Shown here in pieces: positions 22,181-33,876 of a DNA stretch of 64,000 bases. Location: assembly GCA_038380435.1 (NCBI GenBank), contig JAWZYU010000017.1, positions 25,667,283-25,731,282 on the forward strand, written 5' to 3'. Position 1 is the first letter of the stretch, and each line of letters begins with the position of its first letter. The notes below the pieces were generated by a model. It was given only the letters and a program-made list of their open reading frames with translations. It ran no database searches and was not told the origin of the DNA. This stretch comes from Ryuthela nishihirai (Eukaryota > Arthropoda > Arachnida > Araneae > Heptathelidae). The position numbers and the translations under genes are program-made.

Positions 22181-22600
22181 ATGTGGGGGAGGGGAGACAC
22201 TTTTTTCAAAAGTGTTAAGGATATGGTTGCAATATGCCCACTATACATAGATTATACTATATTTTGCGTGAGCTGCATACTACTGTCTCATTTTGTCTCA
22301 TTTCATCAAAAGTGCTGAAATCAGTCTGTTTTGAAAGAAAGATTACATTTCTTCTTTTTGAATGTGTTGTGATAACAGATTTTATTTCAATAAGTAGTTT
22401 TGTGGAAAAAATTGGTTTTTCTGACGTGGGATTCGAACCCACTTCTCTCCAAATTCATGCCAGAGTGTTCTAAGACCACTAAACTAATGCTGTCTTCATT
22501 TTTTTCCCCACTAATGTGGTCTATCAAACTCCTGTCCTTGTTCCTGCTTGTCATAGATGGTGTCAGCAACAACAATGACTGGGTATTGATAGCACATTAA

Positions 22601-22722
22601 CCCTTTTAATGCCCAAGAATCTTAGAAAATGGTAGAGGGTAGTAAAGACAAAAGAAATTGCACTATTTGGACTAGTCCATTTCAAATCTTTGCCATTTTG
22701 GGCCGTTCTGGGCATTAAAAGG
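22601..22722. mobile_element. piggyBac-type MITE (122 bp)
   Basis: Bounded by TTAA on both sides (22597-22600, 22723-22726). Inverted ends cccttttaatgcccaagaa / ccttttaatgcccagaa. No coding capacity. It sits in the centre of a family C foldback element. Confidence 0.7.
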
Positions 22723-22765
22723 TTAATGGTAAAAGACGGAGCCAGTATTAGTTTAGTGGTCTTAG

Positions 22766-23140
22766 GTTGGGTTGGGTTGTTTTACCTCTGAGCGGCACTT
22801 TTTTGCACACCATGGGCTAAATGGCCAAGTCACATGGACCCCGAAGGCTCAGACGGTTGGGGGAGGGGACCCATTGGAACAGCTGTTGGGAGACAGATGG
22901 TAGCCTCCCGTCAAGGCCATCCAGCGTGTTCTTTAACGTGCACAGGGTATGGCTCTCCCATACACGGGGCCACGGCTTAACGTCCCATCCGACGGACGGC
23001 GGCCTTTCCAAGCCCATCGGTGTACCCTACTGACCATGGGCAGGGCGGGGAATTTTGCAAAGATAAATCTCAACGCTGACCCAGCTGGGACTCGAACCTG
23101 GGAACTACAGATTACGAGCCTGGCGCGCTACCGACTGATA
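22766..23140 (-). mobile_element. SINE family B, full length, nested
   Basis: 12-bp target duplication tagtggtcttag (22754-22765 and 23141-23152). The target lies in the tRNA-like arm of a family C foldback, which continues on both sides. Head ttacgagcctggcgcgctacc on the plus strand. Confidence 0.9.
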
Positions 23141-23576
23141 TAGTGGTCTTAGAACACTGGCATGAATCTGGAGAGATGTGGATTCAAATCCCACATGTCT
23201 GCAAAACTAATTTTTTCTATAAAACTATTTATTGATTTATAAACTTCAAAGTCCACAGCTAGTTCTGTGGATTTACTATATGCAAATTTTATTTTTCTGT
23301 TAAAATGCAAAACAGTTACAGTGTCCCTAATTTGCATTGTGACAACCTTCTACCTCTTGATTGGTGTTGCGATCTTATAGCCAGCATACTGTACAATGTC
23401 AGGCACATGACTTAATGCAGAATGACATACTTTGCTTTTCTTTATTTTTCAGGGTGGGGGGGACATATCTAGTTACATTTATTTCATTGTGTTTGCACAA
23501 ACTCTGGTAGAAGCAGTTTGTTTTGTTTTTTAATTTTATTGTGTTTATCCAATTACAGCACTTTTTTGTTAAGAGG

Positions 23577-23722
23577 AGTCATCCTGTGGCCAAGTGGTTT
23601 AGCATACTTGGCTGCTGTTCAAAGGGACCTGTGTTCTAGTCAAGGTAAGGCATGGATGTTTGTGTTGTTTTTCTGCTGAGGTCTTGCCTTCCTCACAGAT
23701 CATCTCTATGGAGTTTAACCTT
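23577..23722 (+). mobile_element. SINE family A, 3'-truncated
   Basis: Head cctgtggccaagtggtttagc through gctgaggtcttgccttcctc, then similarity ends near tatggagtttaac. Confidence 0.7.
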
Positions 23723-24055
23723 TCCAGGGTCCTCATCGATTATACACTATAATTATTATAATATAGAGTGCAGGGCTTGGAAAATCCCTTGTCCTCCTGT
23801 CCACAATAACTACATTCTAATAAGTTATAAGTGAACACAGTGACTAAGAATAAAATTCAATTTAATCCACATTATCACTGTTTTGATTAGACATTTAATA
23901 TCTCCTGTGTTAGAGATTTTAGATGCTATAATGGTTAACTAATACTATACATTGTTGTAGGTAATGGAGTTTTTATTTTTTAATTTTTAAATATACAGTT
24001 ACATGCTTATCTATAATTAATTTTAAACAGCTTCAGGTTTTGATAGCTTTTGCTA

Positions 24056-24290
24056 TATTAATAAATAGTTTTGTGGAAAAGAGTTTTGCCGATGTGTGGA
24101 ATTCGAACCCACATCTCTCCAGGTACATCATTAAACCATTAAAAAAATGAAGTTGACATTAGTGGTCTTAGAACACTCTGGCATGTATTTGGAGAGACAT
24201 GGGTTTGAATCCCACACTTCAATGAAACTTTTTTCCACAAAACTATATATTGATTTATTGACCTTAAAGTTGACAGGTAACTCCGTGGAT
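24056..24290. mobile_element. Family C foldback, compact
   Basis: Left arm ataaatagttttgtggaaaa ... gaattcgaacccacatctctcc. Right arm ggagagacatgggtttgaatccc ... ttccacaaaactatatattga. The arms pair over about 80 bp. The right end runs into gtaactccgtggata. Confidence 0.75.
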
Positions 24291-24621
24291 AATTTTTGTT
24301 GCTACATTTACCACTTTACATTGGATAACCTTGTCTGTACACTTGCCATAGTAGTCAGATGTTTACACTTGGCATCTGTTGTGTTCTAGCTTTAGATAGT
24401 TCACCAGTCCAATAGCACTGATGAATGACAATAGTTGTCACTGTCTGCTGATGCAATGTTTGTTCTGTTCATTAAATGGAGCCAGTGGTTGTTATTCTCT
24501 GTAGTTGCAGGATGTCTTGCTATGTGGTTCTGCTGCAGTAGTATTTTTCTCATGGCTTTAACTGGTTGACATTAGATGGTAAAAGAGCACATTTGGCATA
24601 TGTCAAATACCATAGCAAACT

Positions 24622-24990
24622 GGGACAGGGTGACTCAGTCAGTAGCGAGCCAGGCTTGTAATCTGCAGTTCCCAAGTTCGAGTCCTGCCCGAGTCAGCAT
24701 TGAGGTTTATCTCCACAAAACTCCTCACCCTTCCCACGGTAAATAGGGGACACCGATGAACTTGGAAAGGCCACTCTCCATTGGATGGGATGTTATACCA
24801 TGGGCCCTGTGTGCCATATGCTGTGCATGTTAAAGAACATGCTTGAATGGCCTTGATGGGAGCAATTGGTAGAAGCAATTAGCTACCATCTGTTTCCCAA
24901 CAGCTGTCTAGTGGGTCTCCTTCCTCCAACCTTCTCTGAGCCCTTGGGGTCATTGTGACCTGGCCATTTAGCTCACTGTAGCTGCAACTA
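24622..24990 (+). mobile_element. SINE family B, older copy
   Basis: Head ggtgactcagtcagtagcgagcc, B box aagttcgagtcctgc, body gataccgatg-like ggacaccgatgaacttggaa, tail gtgacctggccatttagctcac. A small insertion (gcaattggtagaa) lies near 24861. Confidence 0.8.
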
Positions 24991-25756
24991 GCAACTAACG
25001 GTGAGTAATAAATAATACATAACTGCAACTAGCAGAGAATAACAACCACCAACTCCATATGATAAACATTGTATCAGCAGACAATTGACAACATCAGTGA
25101 CCAACTAGAACATAGCAGCAGCCAATTATAAACATTTCTAACTACTGCAGTGAGACGATATTGCTTTAGAAGATGAGGACAACCCATTTCATGTGAAAAT
25201 ATAGCAACAGCTATCAGAACTTGAAGCTGTTTAAAGCTAACCTTGTACTTGTGTGATAATTAAAAATGAATTTGGCCTACTCCATTGCCTATGGCAATGT
25301 ATAGTATTAAGTAATTGTTATACATATAAAATCTGCAACACATATACATTATATAATCATGAGTAAATTTTACTGAAGAACAATTGAAAATTAAATGTTA
25401 ACATCCATGCAGATGAGTTAATACTGGAGAAAAAACTCTCCCATTTCTGCCTTTAAGAATTCATTTGCATTCTATCCTTTTTACTCTTCTTTTTGTGAAA
25501 GTAATAAGACTGCAAATGTAATGGGAAACGAAAGCACAAACCAGGAAATCAGAAATTTTCTAACATCCCTGAAAAGTGGACCCTTTTTGGGAAACTGGAT
25601 GCGATCTATTTATAGATTCACCTCTCAAGAATGGGGGGAGGCCACTTGTTTTACATGCTGAATTTAGTACTTTGGTTATGTTCTCACTGGTCAGTACATA
25701 CTTGCATCACACAAGAAACATAATTATGGAAATTTGAATGGCATACCATTGGATAA

Positions 25757-25974
25757 GCCGTCCCGTGGCCGAGTGGTTAGCGCGCTTGGCTACTGATCTA
25801 CGGGACCTGGGTTCGAGCCCCGGGTAAGGCATGGATGTATGTGTCGTTTTTCTGCTGAGGTCCTGCCATCCTCTCAGACCTTCTACTATGGCATATAAAC
25901 TGACAGGCTCCTGTCAGACCTCTGTGGCAAGCAGCTGCTTGAAGGGGTATTTATTTATTTATTTATTTTTTTTT
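25757..25974 (+). mobile_element. SINE family A, full-length young copy
   Basis: Perfect 14-bp target duplication ataccattggataa (25743-25756 and 25975-25988). Head ccgtcccgtggccgagtggt (A box) and gggttcgagccccgggt (B box) look transcription-competent. Body gctgaggtcctgccatcctc, tail ggcaagcagctgcttgaagg, (ATTT)n end. Confidence 0.9.
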
Positions 25975-26134
25975 ATACCATTGGATAACTTTGACCTAAT
26001 TCCAGCTTTGAATTGCTCGATGCTGGAATCAAGACTCATCTTATTGATGGACATAACTGATAGATATTGTGCAATGTTAAAGATGGCAAATAGTGAAATG
26101 ATATCTATATTTTATTTTAAAATAATTTAAAATT

Positions 26135-26440
26135 CTCTGAGCACCACTTTTTTGCACACAGTGGGCTTAAATGGCCAGGTCACAAGGACCCCGAGGGCTC
26201 AGAGAAGGTTGGGGGAAGGGGACCCACTGGACAGTTGTTAGGAGACAGATGGTAGCTTCCATCGAGGCCATCCAGCATGTTTAACATATAAAGGGTATGG
26301 CTCATGGGACCACTGCTTAACATCCCAACCAATGGAATGTGACCTTTCCAAGCCCATCGATGTCCCCTACTGACCAAAGGTGGGGAATTTTGCGGGGATA
26401 AACTTCAACGCTGGCCTGTGTGGGACTTGACCCTAGGTCA
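26135..26440 (-). mobile_element. SINE family B, minus strand, 5'-truncated
   Basis: tctgagcaccacttttttgc through caacgctggcctgtgtggga. The head is lost at the junction with gtcattccatgtcaattc. Confidence 0.8.
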
Positions 26441-26645
26441 TTCCATGTCAATTCAACCAGGCTAGTTCACCATCCATCACGGATTTTAATGATCTTTGGC
26501 ATAAATGTTAGTATACATAAGATATCTAATTGTCCAAAATATTTTGGTCAGAAAAAATTTTGTAAGGAGTTATAATCGTTTAACCTAAGGGGAAGATATA
26601 AAAATTGCAATTGTGACTAAATGTTTTTCTCTGCTTCTATGGCAG

Positions 26646-27030
26646 GGGCGGGGGTGGCTCAGTCGGTAGCGCGCCAGGCTCGTAATCTGTAGTTCCCAGG
26701 TTCGAGTCCCAGCTGGGTCAGCGTTGAGATTTATCTCCGCAAAATTCCCCGCCCTGCCCATGGTCAGTAGGGGACACCGATGGGCTTGGAAAGGCCGCCG
26801 TCCGTCGGATGGGACGTTAAGCCGTGGCCCCGTGTGCGGGAGAGCCATCCCCTGTGCACATTAAAGAACACGCTGGATGGCCTTGACGGGAGACTACAAT
26901 CTGTCTCCCAACAGCTGTTCCAGTGGGTCCCCTCCCCCAAGCCTTCTCTGAGTCTTCGGGGTCCATGTGACCTGGCCATTTAGCCCATGGTGTGCAAAAA
27001 AGTGCCGCTCAGAGGTAAAACAACAGAACC
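26646..27030 (+). mobile_element. SINE family B, full-length young copy
   Basis: Perfect 15-bp target duplication ctgcttctatggcag (26631-26645 and 27031-27045). Intact A box (ggtggctcagtcggtagc) and B box (ggttcgagtcc). The head resembles an elongator Met or Thr tRNA (loop CTCGTAA). Best representative of the family. Confidence 0.92.
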
Positions 27031-27262
27031 CTGCTTCTATGGCAGAGGAGAAGACCAAACTTGGTCTACTGATGTGGATTTGGATTATAAATTCGTTAAA
27101 GAAAATCAAATTTAAAAAATGCAATATGGTTTTGAAAAAAAAAATTGAAAAACTGAAAATTTTAAAATATAAAAGAAAGTGATGTGTCCCCATATATAAA
27201 AAAAATTAAAACCGACATATGCTGTACATTATGTTCCATAGAAACGTACAAAGTTTAGAGTA

Positions 27263-27576
27263 GGTCATTTCTTTGATAATGAGTAAAAAAAGTTGAAATT
27301 TTACTAATGTTATGGTTTGGTTATGTTCTCACTGGATATGATGCACTTCAGGGGACTGTAATGATGTCTTGCGCCTGCCTATGCACTAAATGGAGATTAC
27401 TGACCTGGTTATCGATGTGCTTTGTTGCTTGCACTCAAACATGACTTTGTAACTCTCAGTGCCATTCGGCTGTTAATCACAACTATAATGATGCGGTACA
27501 GATGAGAAATCGACAAAGCCAAGTTTTTGAGGGAACAAGGTTTGAGGATACAAATTTTGAATGATTTGATAATATG
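27263..27576 (+). repeat. Left arm of a large inverted repeat
   Basis: About 310 bp inverted against 28203-28517: tcatttctttgataatgagt, ttactaatgttatggttt, cagggg-type ttcaggggactg, tgcactaaatggaga, ggtacagatgagaaatcg, aaagccaagtttttg. About three quarters identical by eye. Confidence 0.75.
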
Positions 27577-27592
27577 TAGTGAGGGTGACCAG

Positions 27593-27800
27593 CCGTCCCA
27601 TGGCTGAGTGGTTAGCATGCTTGGCTACTGATCTAAGGGACTTGGCTTCGAGCCCTGAGTAAGGCATGGATGTGTGTGTTTTTTCTGCTGAGGTTCTGCC
27701 ATCCTCTCAGATCTTCTACTATGGCATATAAACTGACAGGCTCCTGTCAGACCTCTGTGGCAAGCAGCTGCTTGAGGGGGTGTTTATTTATTTTTATTAT
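27593..27800 (+). mobile_element. SINE family A, full-length young copy
   Basis: Perfect 16-bp target duplication tagtgagggtgaccag (27577-27592 and 27801-27816). Inserted in the loop of the large inverted repeat at 27263-28517. Confidence 0.9.
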
Positions 27801-28202
27801 TAGTGAGGGTGACCAGATTTCAATTGGTAAAATCCAGAACAGTTTAGTAAATGTTCCAATTTCAGTTTACCGAAACTGAAACATTTTTTCTCAAAGGTGT
27901 AACCTAGGGAAAATTTAAATCAGTTGTAGAATGGCACAATAGGTATGACAGATAAATCACGGTGGGCGAGTTTACCCACTCTAAGCCAGCTGAGTGTAGA
28001 TTTCAGTTATGCTGTCTAGATTGACATGTCTGTCTTTCAGTAGTGTGACTTTTCTCTTGGCATAGCTAAATTCGAAGCATGTGTTTGCAAAAGTTTGTAC
28101 TTCAAAAACAAAAAAGTTCACGTAATTTTGAAAAAGTTGTAAATACAACGTCTATGTAAAATGAAAAAAACAATGCATGACAGCGTCATTCTGAAAATGT
28201 GC

Positions 28203-28517
28203 TAATTAAATATATTCAAATAGAGTGTTCAACATTTGTATTCCTAATTTTGTTCCCACAAAAACTTTGCTTTATCGATTGCTCATCTGTACCAAAGGAT
28301 ACTCGCAGCATTAAAGCTGTGAGTAGCAGCCAAATGGTACTGGGAGTTGCAAAGGTACCTTTGAATGCAAGCAGCAAAGTAAGTTAGTACCCAGTTGGTA
28401 GCCTCTCCATTTAGTGCACAGGTGCAAGAGTGTCAATGCAGTCCCCTAAGGTGCATCATTAACCATAACATTAGTAAGATTTCATTATTTTTTTACTCAT
28501 TATCAAAGAAATGACCA
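28203..28517 (-). repeat. Right arm of a large inverted repeat
   Basis: Complement of 27263-27576: aaaactttgctttatcgatt, tctccatttagtgcac, cagtcccctaaggtgcatc, ttttactcattatcaaagaaa. The loop (27577-28202) contains the SINE 27593-27800 and about 390 bp of unrecognised sequence. Confidence 0.75.
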
Positions 28518-28699
28518 TAATTGATTCAAATATTTGAATCAATTTACAGAGTGGAAATTATTAGTGGATACTTAATGAGTTGAGTTTAATAATAATTATT
28601 TGTAGATTGCATACTCGTAAAACATGCATTCCAGCTAAGAAAAGGCATTAAAATGCCACTTGAGGCGGAATTGCCTGAACACTCCCTACATATTAGAAA

Positions 28700-28845
28700 A
28701 GTAGGTTGAGAATGTTCATGACATCAGTTAGAGAAGATCTTGATCGGCGGCAGTAGCTCAGTGGTCCAGAGCACCTGACATGTTATCAGGAGGTTGTGGG
28801 TTTGTATCCCACCCGGCTCAAGACAATTTTTCATCTAAATATTTG
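28700..28845 (+). mobile_element. Family D tRNA-like element
   Basis: agatcttgatcggcggcagt, agctcagtggtccagagc, cctgacatgttatcagg, gggtttgtatcccacc, ggctcaagacaatttttc. About 35 bp (atttgaatcaatttaaagag...) after it also occurs 300 bp upstream at 28536. Confidence 0.7.
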
Positions 28846-28959
28846 AATCAATTTAAAGAGTGGAAATTATTAATGAATAATTTTCTTTCACTTTGTGACT
28901 TATCTCCCCCCCCCCCCCCCCCCCCCGCCAATACTTTGTATCTGGCATTTCAGCACTTC

Positions 28960-31534
28960 AAGGTGTAATTTCATACTGATTTGAAAGTGAATGTAAACTC
29001 AAACATTGTTTCAGTTACCAGATATTGGGAACTATGTTGTGTTAATTCTCTAATGTTGGCTGTGAAAATTAGTTGAAGTTTTTATCAAATGTTTCGTTTC
29101 TTTCAACACTTTTTAAAGATTTCAGTATGAATTCTTCTTAGCCAATGTTACAGTATAAAAATTGATAGTGTTCATCAGGCCATAAGTTTGATAAAATCTT
29201 GGGAAACAATGGTTGTTTAGTAAAATAATATTTCTGTCTTTTTGATTATCATAGATCTTTAACTACAAGTAATACACTATTCAGATTATATAATGGAAAA
29301 AAAATTTGACTAAAACGTTCACCCAGCTAGTCTTAAAGGTCAGCTAAATGAGTTTATGAACTTGCATATATGGCTTTATCCAAATGTACTGTTTGCTTTT
29401 GAATGAAAGGAAAAATCCAAATTCTAAAAAATTCAGGTGCTATCTTGCAGTTTTCACTAAAGCAATGGATTTTGCTTTTACATAATACCAAATGAAAGGT
29501 ATGTAAATGAAATGTAAATGTAATTGAAATTGATAACTAGCTTATAAAATCTGTCATTGTTTTGTTCAAAACATGTTACTGAAAAGAAAGATATTCAGTA
29601 TAACAGTGACAGTGAAGTTTGAATTACCCTCAAGACAGATTGCCTAGAGATTCAGTATTCTAGTATATTTATCTTATATCATTAAGTCTTATTTATTCAC
29701 ATGAAAAAAAAAATGATCCATTTCAACGTTTAGAGGAGAAAAAAACTATTTGCAAAGATTCATGATTCAGGAGTAGTTAAATGCAGTCTCTCTCTCTTTT
29801 TAAAATCTAAAGTAAACTTTTAGTGTATGTAGATTGTAAGAATAAAATTTTTTCATTCAGAGTAAAAAACAAGGTAGAAAAATATATAAAAATTTGATTT
29901 TTATATGCTACTGTGTATTGAATGTTTTAAACTATATATAATATTGAATTAATTTGGTAATAAAATTGTATTTTTTACATTAAAATCCCACCCCCATTTC
30001 AATTACATTCCTTCCATTCTTTAAGGCTGAAAAATAAAACAAACATATTTTTTTATAGGAAATTAGAAATAATGATGGTGCAAAAGAGGGCACTTGATTG
30101 TAAAGCCAATCCTGGTAGTGAATGAAACTGATTTGGACAACAAATTGAGCAACACAATGTACATCATATAATGCCATTGAACGAATAAGAATAGTATAAG
30201 GAAACTGCAAAATAATTCATTTGCCTCTTCTGAGAGAGAATTTCATTTATGCTTTTTTTTTTTAAGTTCAGTTTTAATGTTACATTTGGACATGGAGAGA
30301 ACCATTACTGCAATCAGTAAGGAAATCAATTTCAAATGTTTATGAATGGCAATTCTATATCATTTGGTAAAGCAGAGTAATACTTTTTTTTTCAGAGATT
30401 TTGAAGTTGGAATAATTAAATACCACTTCTAAGTGATAGCCCAAGAACTGTGAATCAGTCACATATAAACATAGATATTGAGCATCTAGAAAACAAAGGG
30501 GATAAATTGAGCAGAAGAGATATGTTAAAGAGTTCTTTTCTAGAATGGAGTGTTGATCAGTGTTACTTATGAATTATATATACTTTCATGAATCAAAGAA
30601 TGGCCATTACTAATAACGTTCGAAAAAGGTGCTACTACTCCTGAGTTAATTTTATATGCTTTTTAGTACTTAATATTGCTTCTACATCCATAGTTTATTG
30701 AAATATACTTATAATGTTCATCCACAAAAATTATACAGTGTGCAATGGGGGAAAAATGCCAAAAAGTGGTGTAACAACAATCAAGATTAGTGGGTGCAAT
30801 AGGATCAAAAGGGCAAAAATAGTTTTTACACTAACACTGCAAAATGCATTGCCCAAACAGCAAATGTTTTTATTTCTATGTAGTGGGAGCATTCATGCAG
30901 CTAAATGCGCGGTGAACATGTGCAGAACTAAAGAGTTCCTTTGTAACAATACAAAATGCACATGTTGTATTGGCCAAAAAACCAAGTCATGATTCCCCCT
31001 CCAGGTTAATGAAATGCCAAGCGAAAGTGTAGCCAAGCGAAGTGCTAGCGTATGTATAATGCTTTCTTTTTAATTGTAATTTTTTGGCTTAACACACATT
31101 TTTCTAAATCAGAAAATTGAAACAATTCTTTGCAAGTAGAACCCCAAAGCATAGAAGCAATGTTATGTGAAATATAGTTGAAATTTAGTTTGAAGTTTCC
31201 AGTTGTGTGAATAAATTGTACAGGTTTCATTTTATAGTATTTTCAGACTTCATTAGTTAATTTTTTTTACTGAGATTAAAATGGTTTAACCTTAATGATA
31301 AGAAACAAAATATTATTAACTTTTAAGTTACTTTATTGTAGCAATGGCAAAAATTGAACTTGATATTGAGGGGTGGGAGTTCTAAAAGGAATTGGGTGAG
31401 CTCATAAACAGAACTTGATAATTGGGAGAGTGGTTCAAAAGTGGAACTTGACATGTGCATTAGTTTTGTTCTGTTTCACACACTCTTGATAAGTAATTTC
31501 TCTAATTTAAATAATTCTTAAAATACTACATGAA
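28960..31534. other. No gene seen
   Basis: About 2.5 kb of AT-rich intronic sequence, no recognised repeat. A plus-strand frame at 30714-30992 is cysteine-containing (KCAVNMCRTKEFLCNN) but lacks codon or domain support. Confidence 0.45.
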
Positions 31535-31940
31535 CTAATAAATAGTTTTATGGAAAAAAGTTTTGCTGACATTTGGGATTAGAATCCACTTCTCTCCAGA
31601 TGCTAGAGACCACTAAACTAATGCCGACTCAGTCTTTTTTCCTCTAATGTGACATATCAGTCTCCCCCAATTGGTGCAGCTGAACTTGACGCCATATATG
31701 ATGGGGAATGGCAACTATTTTCTTTTAATATTGCACTGAGTAAGATGTAAATAAATAAGTCACTTCATACTATGCATTATTAATGATTTAATAAATAAAT
31801 AATGCAACAGAATTACCTGTTGACTTTGAAGTCAATAATTTAATAAATAGTTTTGTCAATAAAAGTATCCCCCCCCTCACAAAGCTATTTATTGATTTAT
31901 TGACTTCAAAGTCAACAGATAACTCTGTGGATACTATTTA
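31535..31940. mobile_element. Family C element with outer inverted ends
   Basis: The tRNA-like arm at 31540-31640 (minus sense) is followed by inner sequence. At 31818-31935 there is an inverted pair: ctgttgactttgaagtcaat against attgacttcaaagtcaacag, ending agataactctgtggata, the likely outer terminus of the family. A C8 run lies between. Confidence 0.65.
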
Positions 31941-31958
31941 TTGAATATGTGAACTGCT

Positions 31959-32101
31959 TGAAAATGCTAAAATTCATAATAATAAAAAGGTTTTATGGAA
32001 TAATAAAAGTATTTATGCTCACATCAAGCTACCTTTGTTAGGAACACCAAGTGTTAAAAGTATTTTGCAACTAAAACTTAACTCTCATGTAGTCAGCTGT
32101 G
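31959..32101 (+). repeat. Local direct duplication, copy 1
   Basis: tgaaaatgctaaaattcataa ... acctttgttaggaacaccaag ... aacttaactctcatgtagtc; the second copy is at 32373-32673. Confidence 0.75.
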
Positions 32102-32372
32102 GGTCAAATTGTCACTTCTTTTTTTTTGAAAGATGGAAATGTGATGAATTAGAAATAAAACTGTATTTGAAATATTTTTGTTTAAATATTATCTTTCAAG
32201 TATTTTATTAACAGAAAAATAAGTTATTTTTGATATCACATAGTTTATGAGCTATATGATACTTTTTTTTTTACCTAAACATGACTACATATGTTACAGA
32301 ATTATGCCTGATTACTTGAGAGTTAAGAAATGCGCTAATCATGACTTGGTGTTACTAACAATTATAAACTAT

Positions 32373-32673
32373 TGAAAATGCTAAAAATCATAATATAAAT
32401 ATCTTATGGAATAATAAAAGTATTAATGCTACCTTTGTTAGGAACACCAAGCCATATAGAAGAGCTGAAATTTTATACTATTAATTGTGCGTGTTATTTT
32501 TCTGTTGAGGTCTTGCCATCCTCTCAGACCTGCTACTCTGGCATATAAACTGACAGGCTCCTGTCAGACCTCTGTGGCAAGCAGCTGCTTGAGGGGGTAT
32601 TTATTTTTTTTTTATATTTACTGTGTTAAAAGTATTTTGCAACTGAAACTTAACTCTCATGTAGTCAGCTGTG
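32373..32673 (+). repeat. Local direct duplication, copy 2 (with SINE)
   Basis: The same order of blocks as 31959-32101, interrupted after ggaacaccaag by about 30 bp of unique sequence and the family A SINE at 32486-32622. Confidence 0.75.
32486..32622 (+). mobile_element. SINE family A, 5'-truncated
   Basis: Starts in tgtgcgtgttatttttctg and runs through the complete body and tail. It lies in the second copy of a local direct duplication (see 32373-32673). Confidence 0.8.
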
Positions 32674-32954
32674 TCACTGATGCTACAGAATTTCTACAGA
32701 CACATTCTACTATAGAGAGACATCCTGTTAACCAACTTGAGGGGCAGGAACAATATTAATATTTTATTCCCCTCTGGCAGGACTAGAATTTCATTCCAAA
32801 GTGTCATTAAGTGACTATCTTGAGCACCAAAAGACCCAGAAATATCCAAAGTTCACCACAGTAGATTGTTTAGTCATTGTGATAATTGTAATTTGTTTAC
32901 AATTGAGATTGAGTATGAATGGGGTCAGTTTAAATAGGCTTTTATTGAAAGTAA

Positions 32955-33066
32955 CAGTTTCTGCTGAGGTCCTGCCACCTCTCAGATCTACTGTGGCATA
33001 TAAACTGACAGGCTCCTGTCAGACCTCTGTGGCAAGCAGCTGCTTGAGGGGGTATTTATTTTTTTT
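32955..33066 (+). mobile_element. SINE family A, 5'-truncated, in RTE copy 4
   Basis: Starts at agtttctgctgagg; the flanks share aacag. LINE sequence resumes at acagcactgttttgggt. Confidence 0.8.
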
Positions 33067-33689
33067 ATTAACAGCACTGTTTTGGGTAAAAAGGAACAGA
33101 GGAGACAAAGTTATTTGAGTGATAAGGCACCGGAGCTTAATTTTTAAGGAAGGAACTGTAGGAATAATCTGAATCAACACTCTACTGTTTGTAACTTTTA
33201 ACAGATAGCATTACAAAGAGCTTATCAATATGTAAAGGATCAGTTTAACAGCTGATAAGAATTTTTGGCTTCATAGCATGGCTGACAAAGCAGAGAAAAC
33301 AGCTGGACAGCACAGCAGCAGAGAGTTGTACTAGATGATCTTTTGTATGGGAAGAAACAGGATGCATACTGGGATTGAGAAATAAACATTGTAAGGTGGT
33401 TGAAGGGGAGGATTCTGTCATGTCTAGGTGGACTGAGCATTTCAGAGATGTTTTAAACAATATGGTTAGTTCTCTCCCATTGTTTGTAATGAGATAAGTA
33501 CATTGCTGGCTTTAATGTTGGCCTTATATCACAATCAGAAGTTACTTTTTGTTCTCTCTAAAACCACATAAATCTTCAGAGGTAAATGAAAATTACTCCT
33601 GAAATGCTTAGAGTTGTAAATGTTTCTGCTGTCACATGGTCAACTGAAATTTTGAGTATTTTTTATGAGAAAGGTATTGTTCTTAAGTA

Positions 33690-33876
33690 AATGAATAAAT
33701 ATTTAGCGGAAATTTTTTTGCCGACATACGGGAATCGAATCCACATCTCTCCAGAAACATGCCAGAGTGTTCTTACCAGTATTCTTACCATATGTCGGCG
33801 AAGATTTTTTCCGCTAAATATTTATTGATTTATCAATGCCAAAAGAGCATCAGGTCATGCTGCGATTATCATCTAT
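33690..33876. mobile_element. Family C foldback with 11-bp target duplication, in RTE copy 4
   Basis: Arms aataaatatttagcggaaat ... ttgccgacatacgg and catatgtcggcgaa ... ttccgctaaatatttattg pair over about 45 bp. The direct repeat gttcttaagta flanks it (33679-33689 and 33877-33887). RTE copies 1 and 2 have this site once (ggttcctaagga on the coding strand), so it is a true target duplication. Confidence 0.75.

Larger units (their letters stand above)
22380..23300. mobile_element. Family C foldback carrying a piggyBac MITE and a SINE
   Basis: Left arm 22385-22490 (agttttgtggaaaaaattgg ... gggattcgaacccac ... ctctccaa) and right arm 22745-23290 (split by the SINE at 22766-23140; ggagagatgtggattcaaatccc ... 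tttattgatttataaac). The arms are inverted copies of the same tRNA-like sequence. The MITE sits between them. Confidence 0.75.

Noticed and set aside
25757..25835. tRNA gene predicted by A and B boxes
   Set aside because: It is the head of a SINE with body, tail and target duplication; the 3' acceptor half is missing and the anticodon loop has the wrong length.
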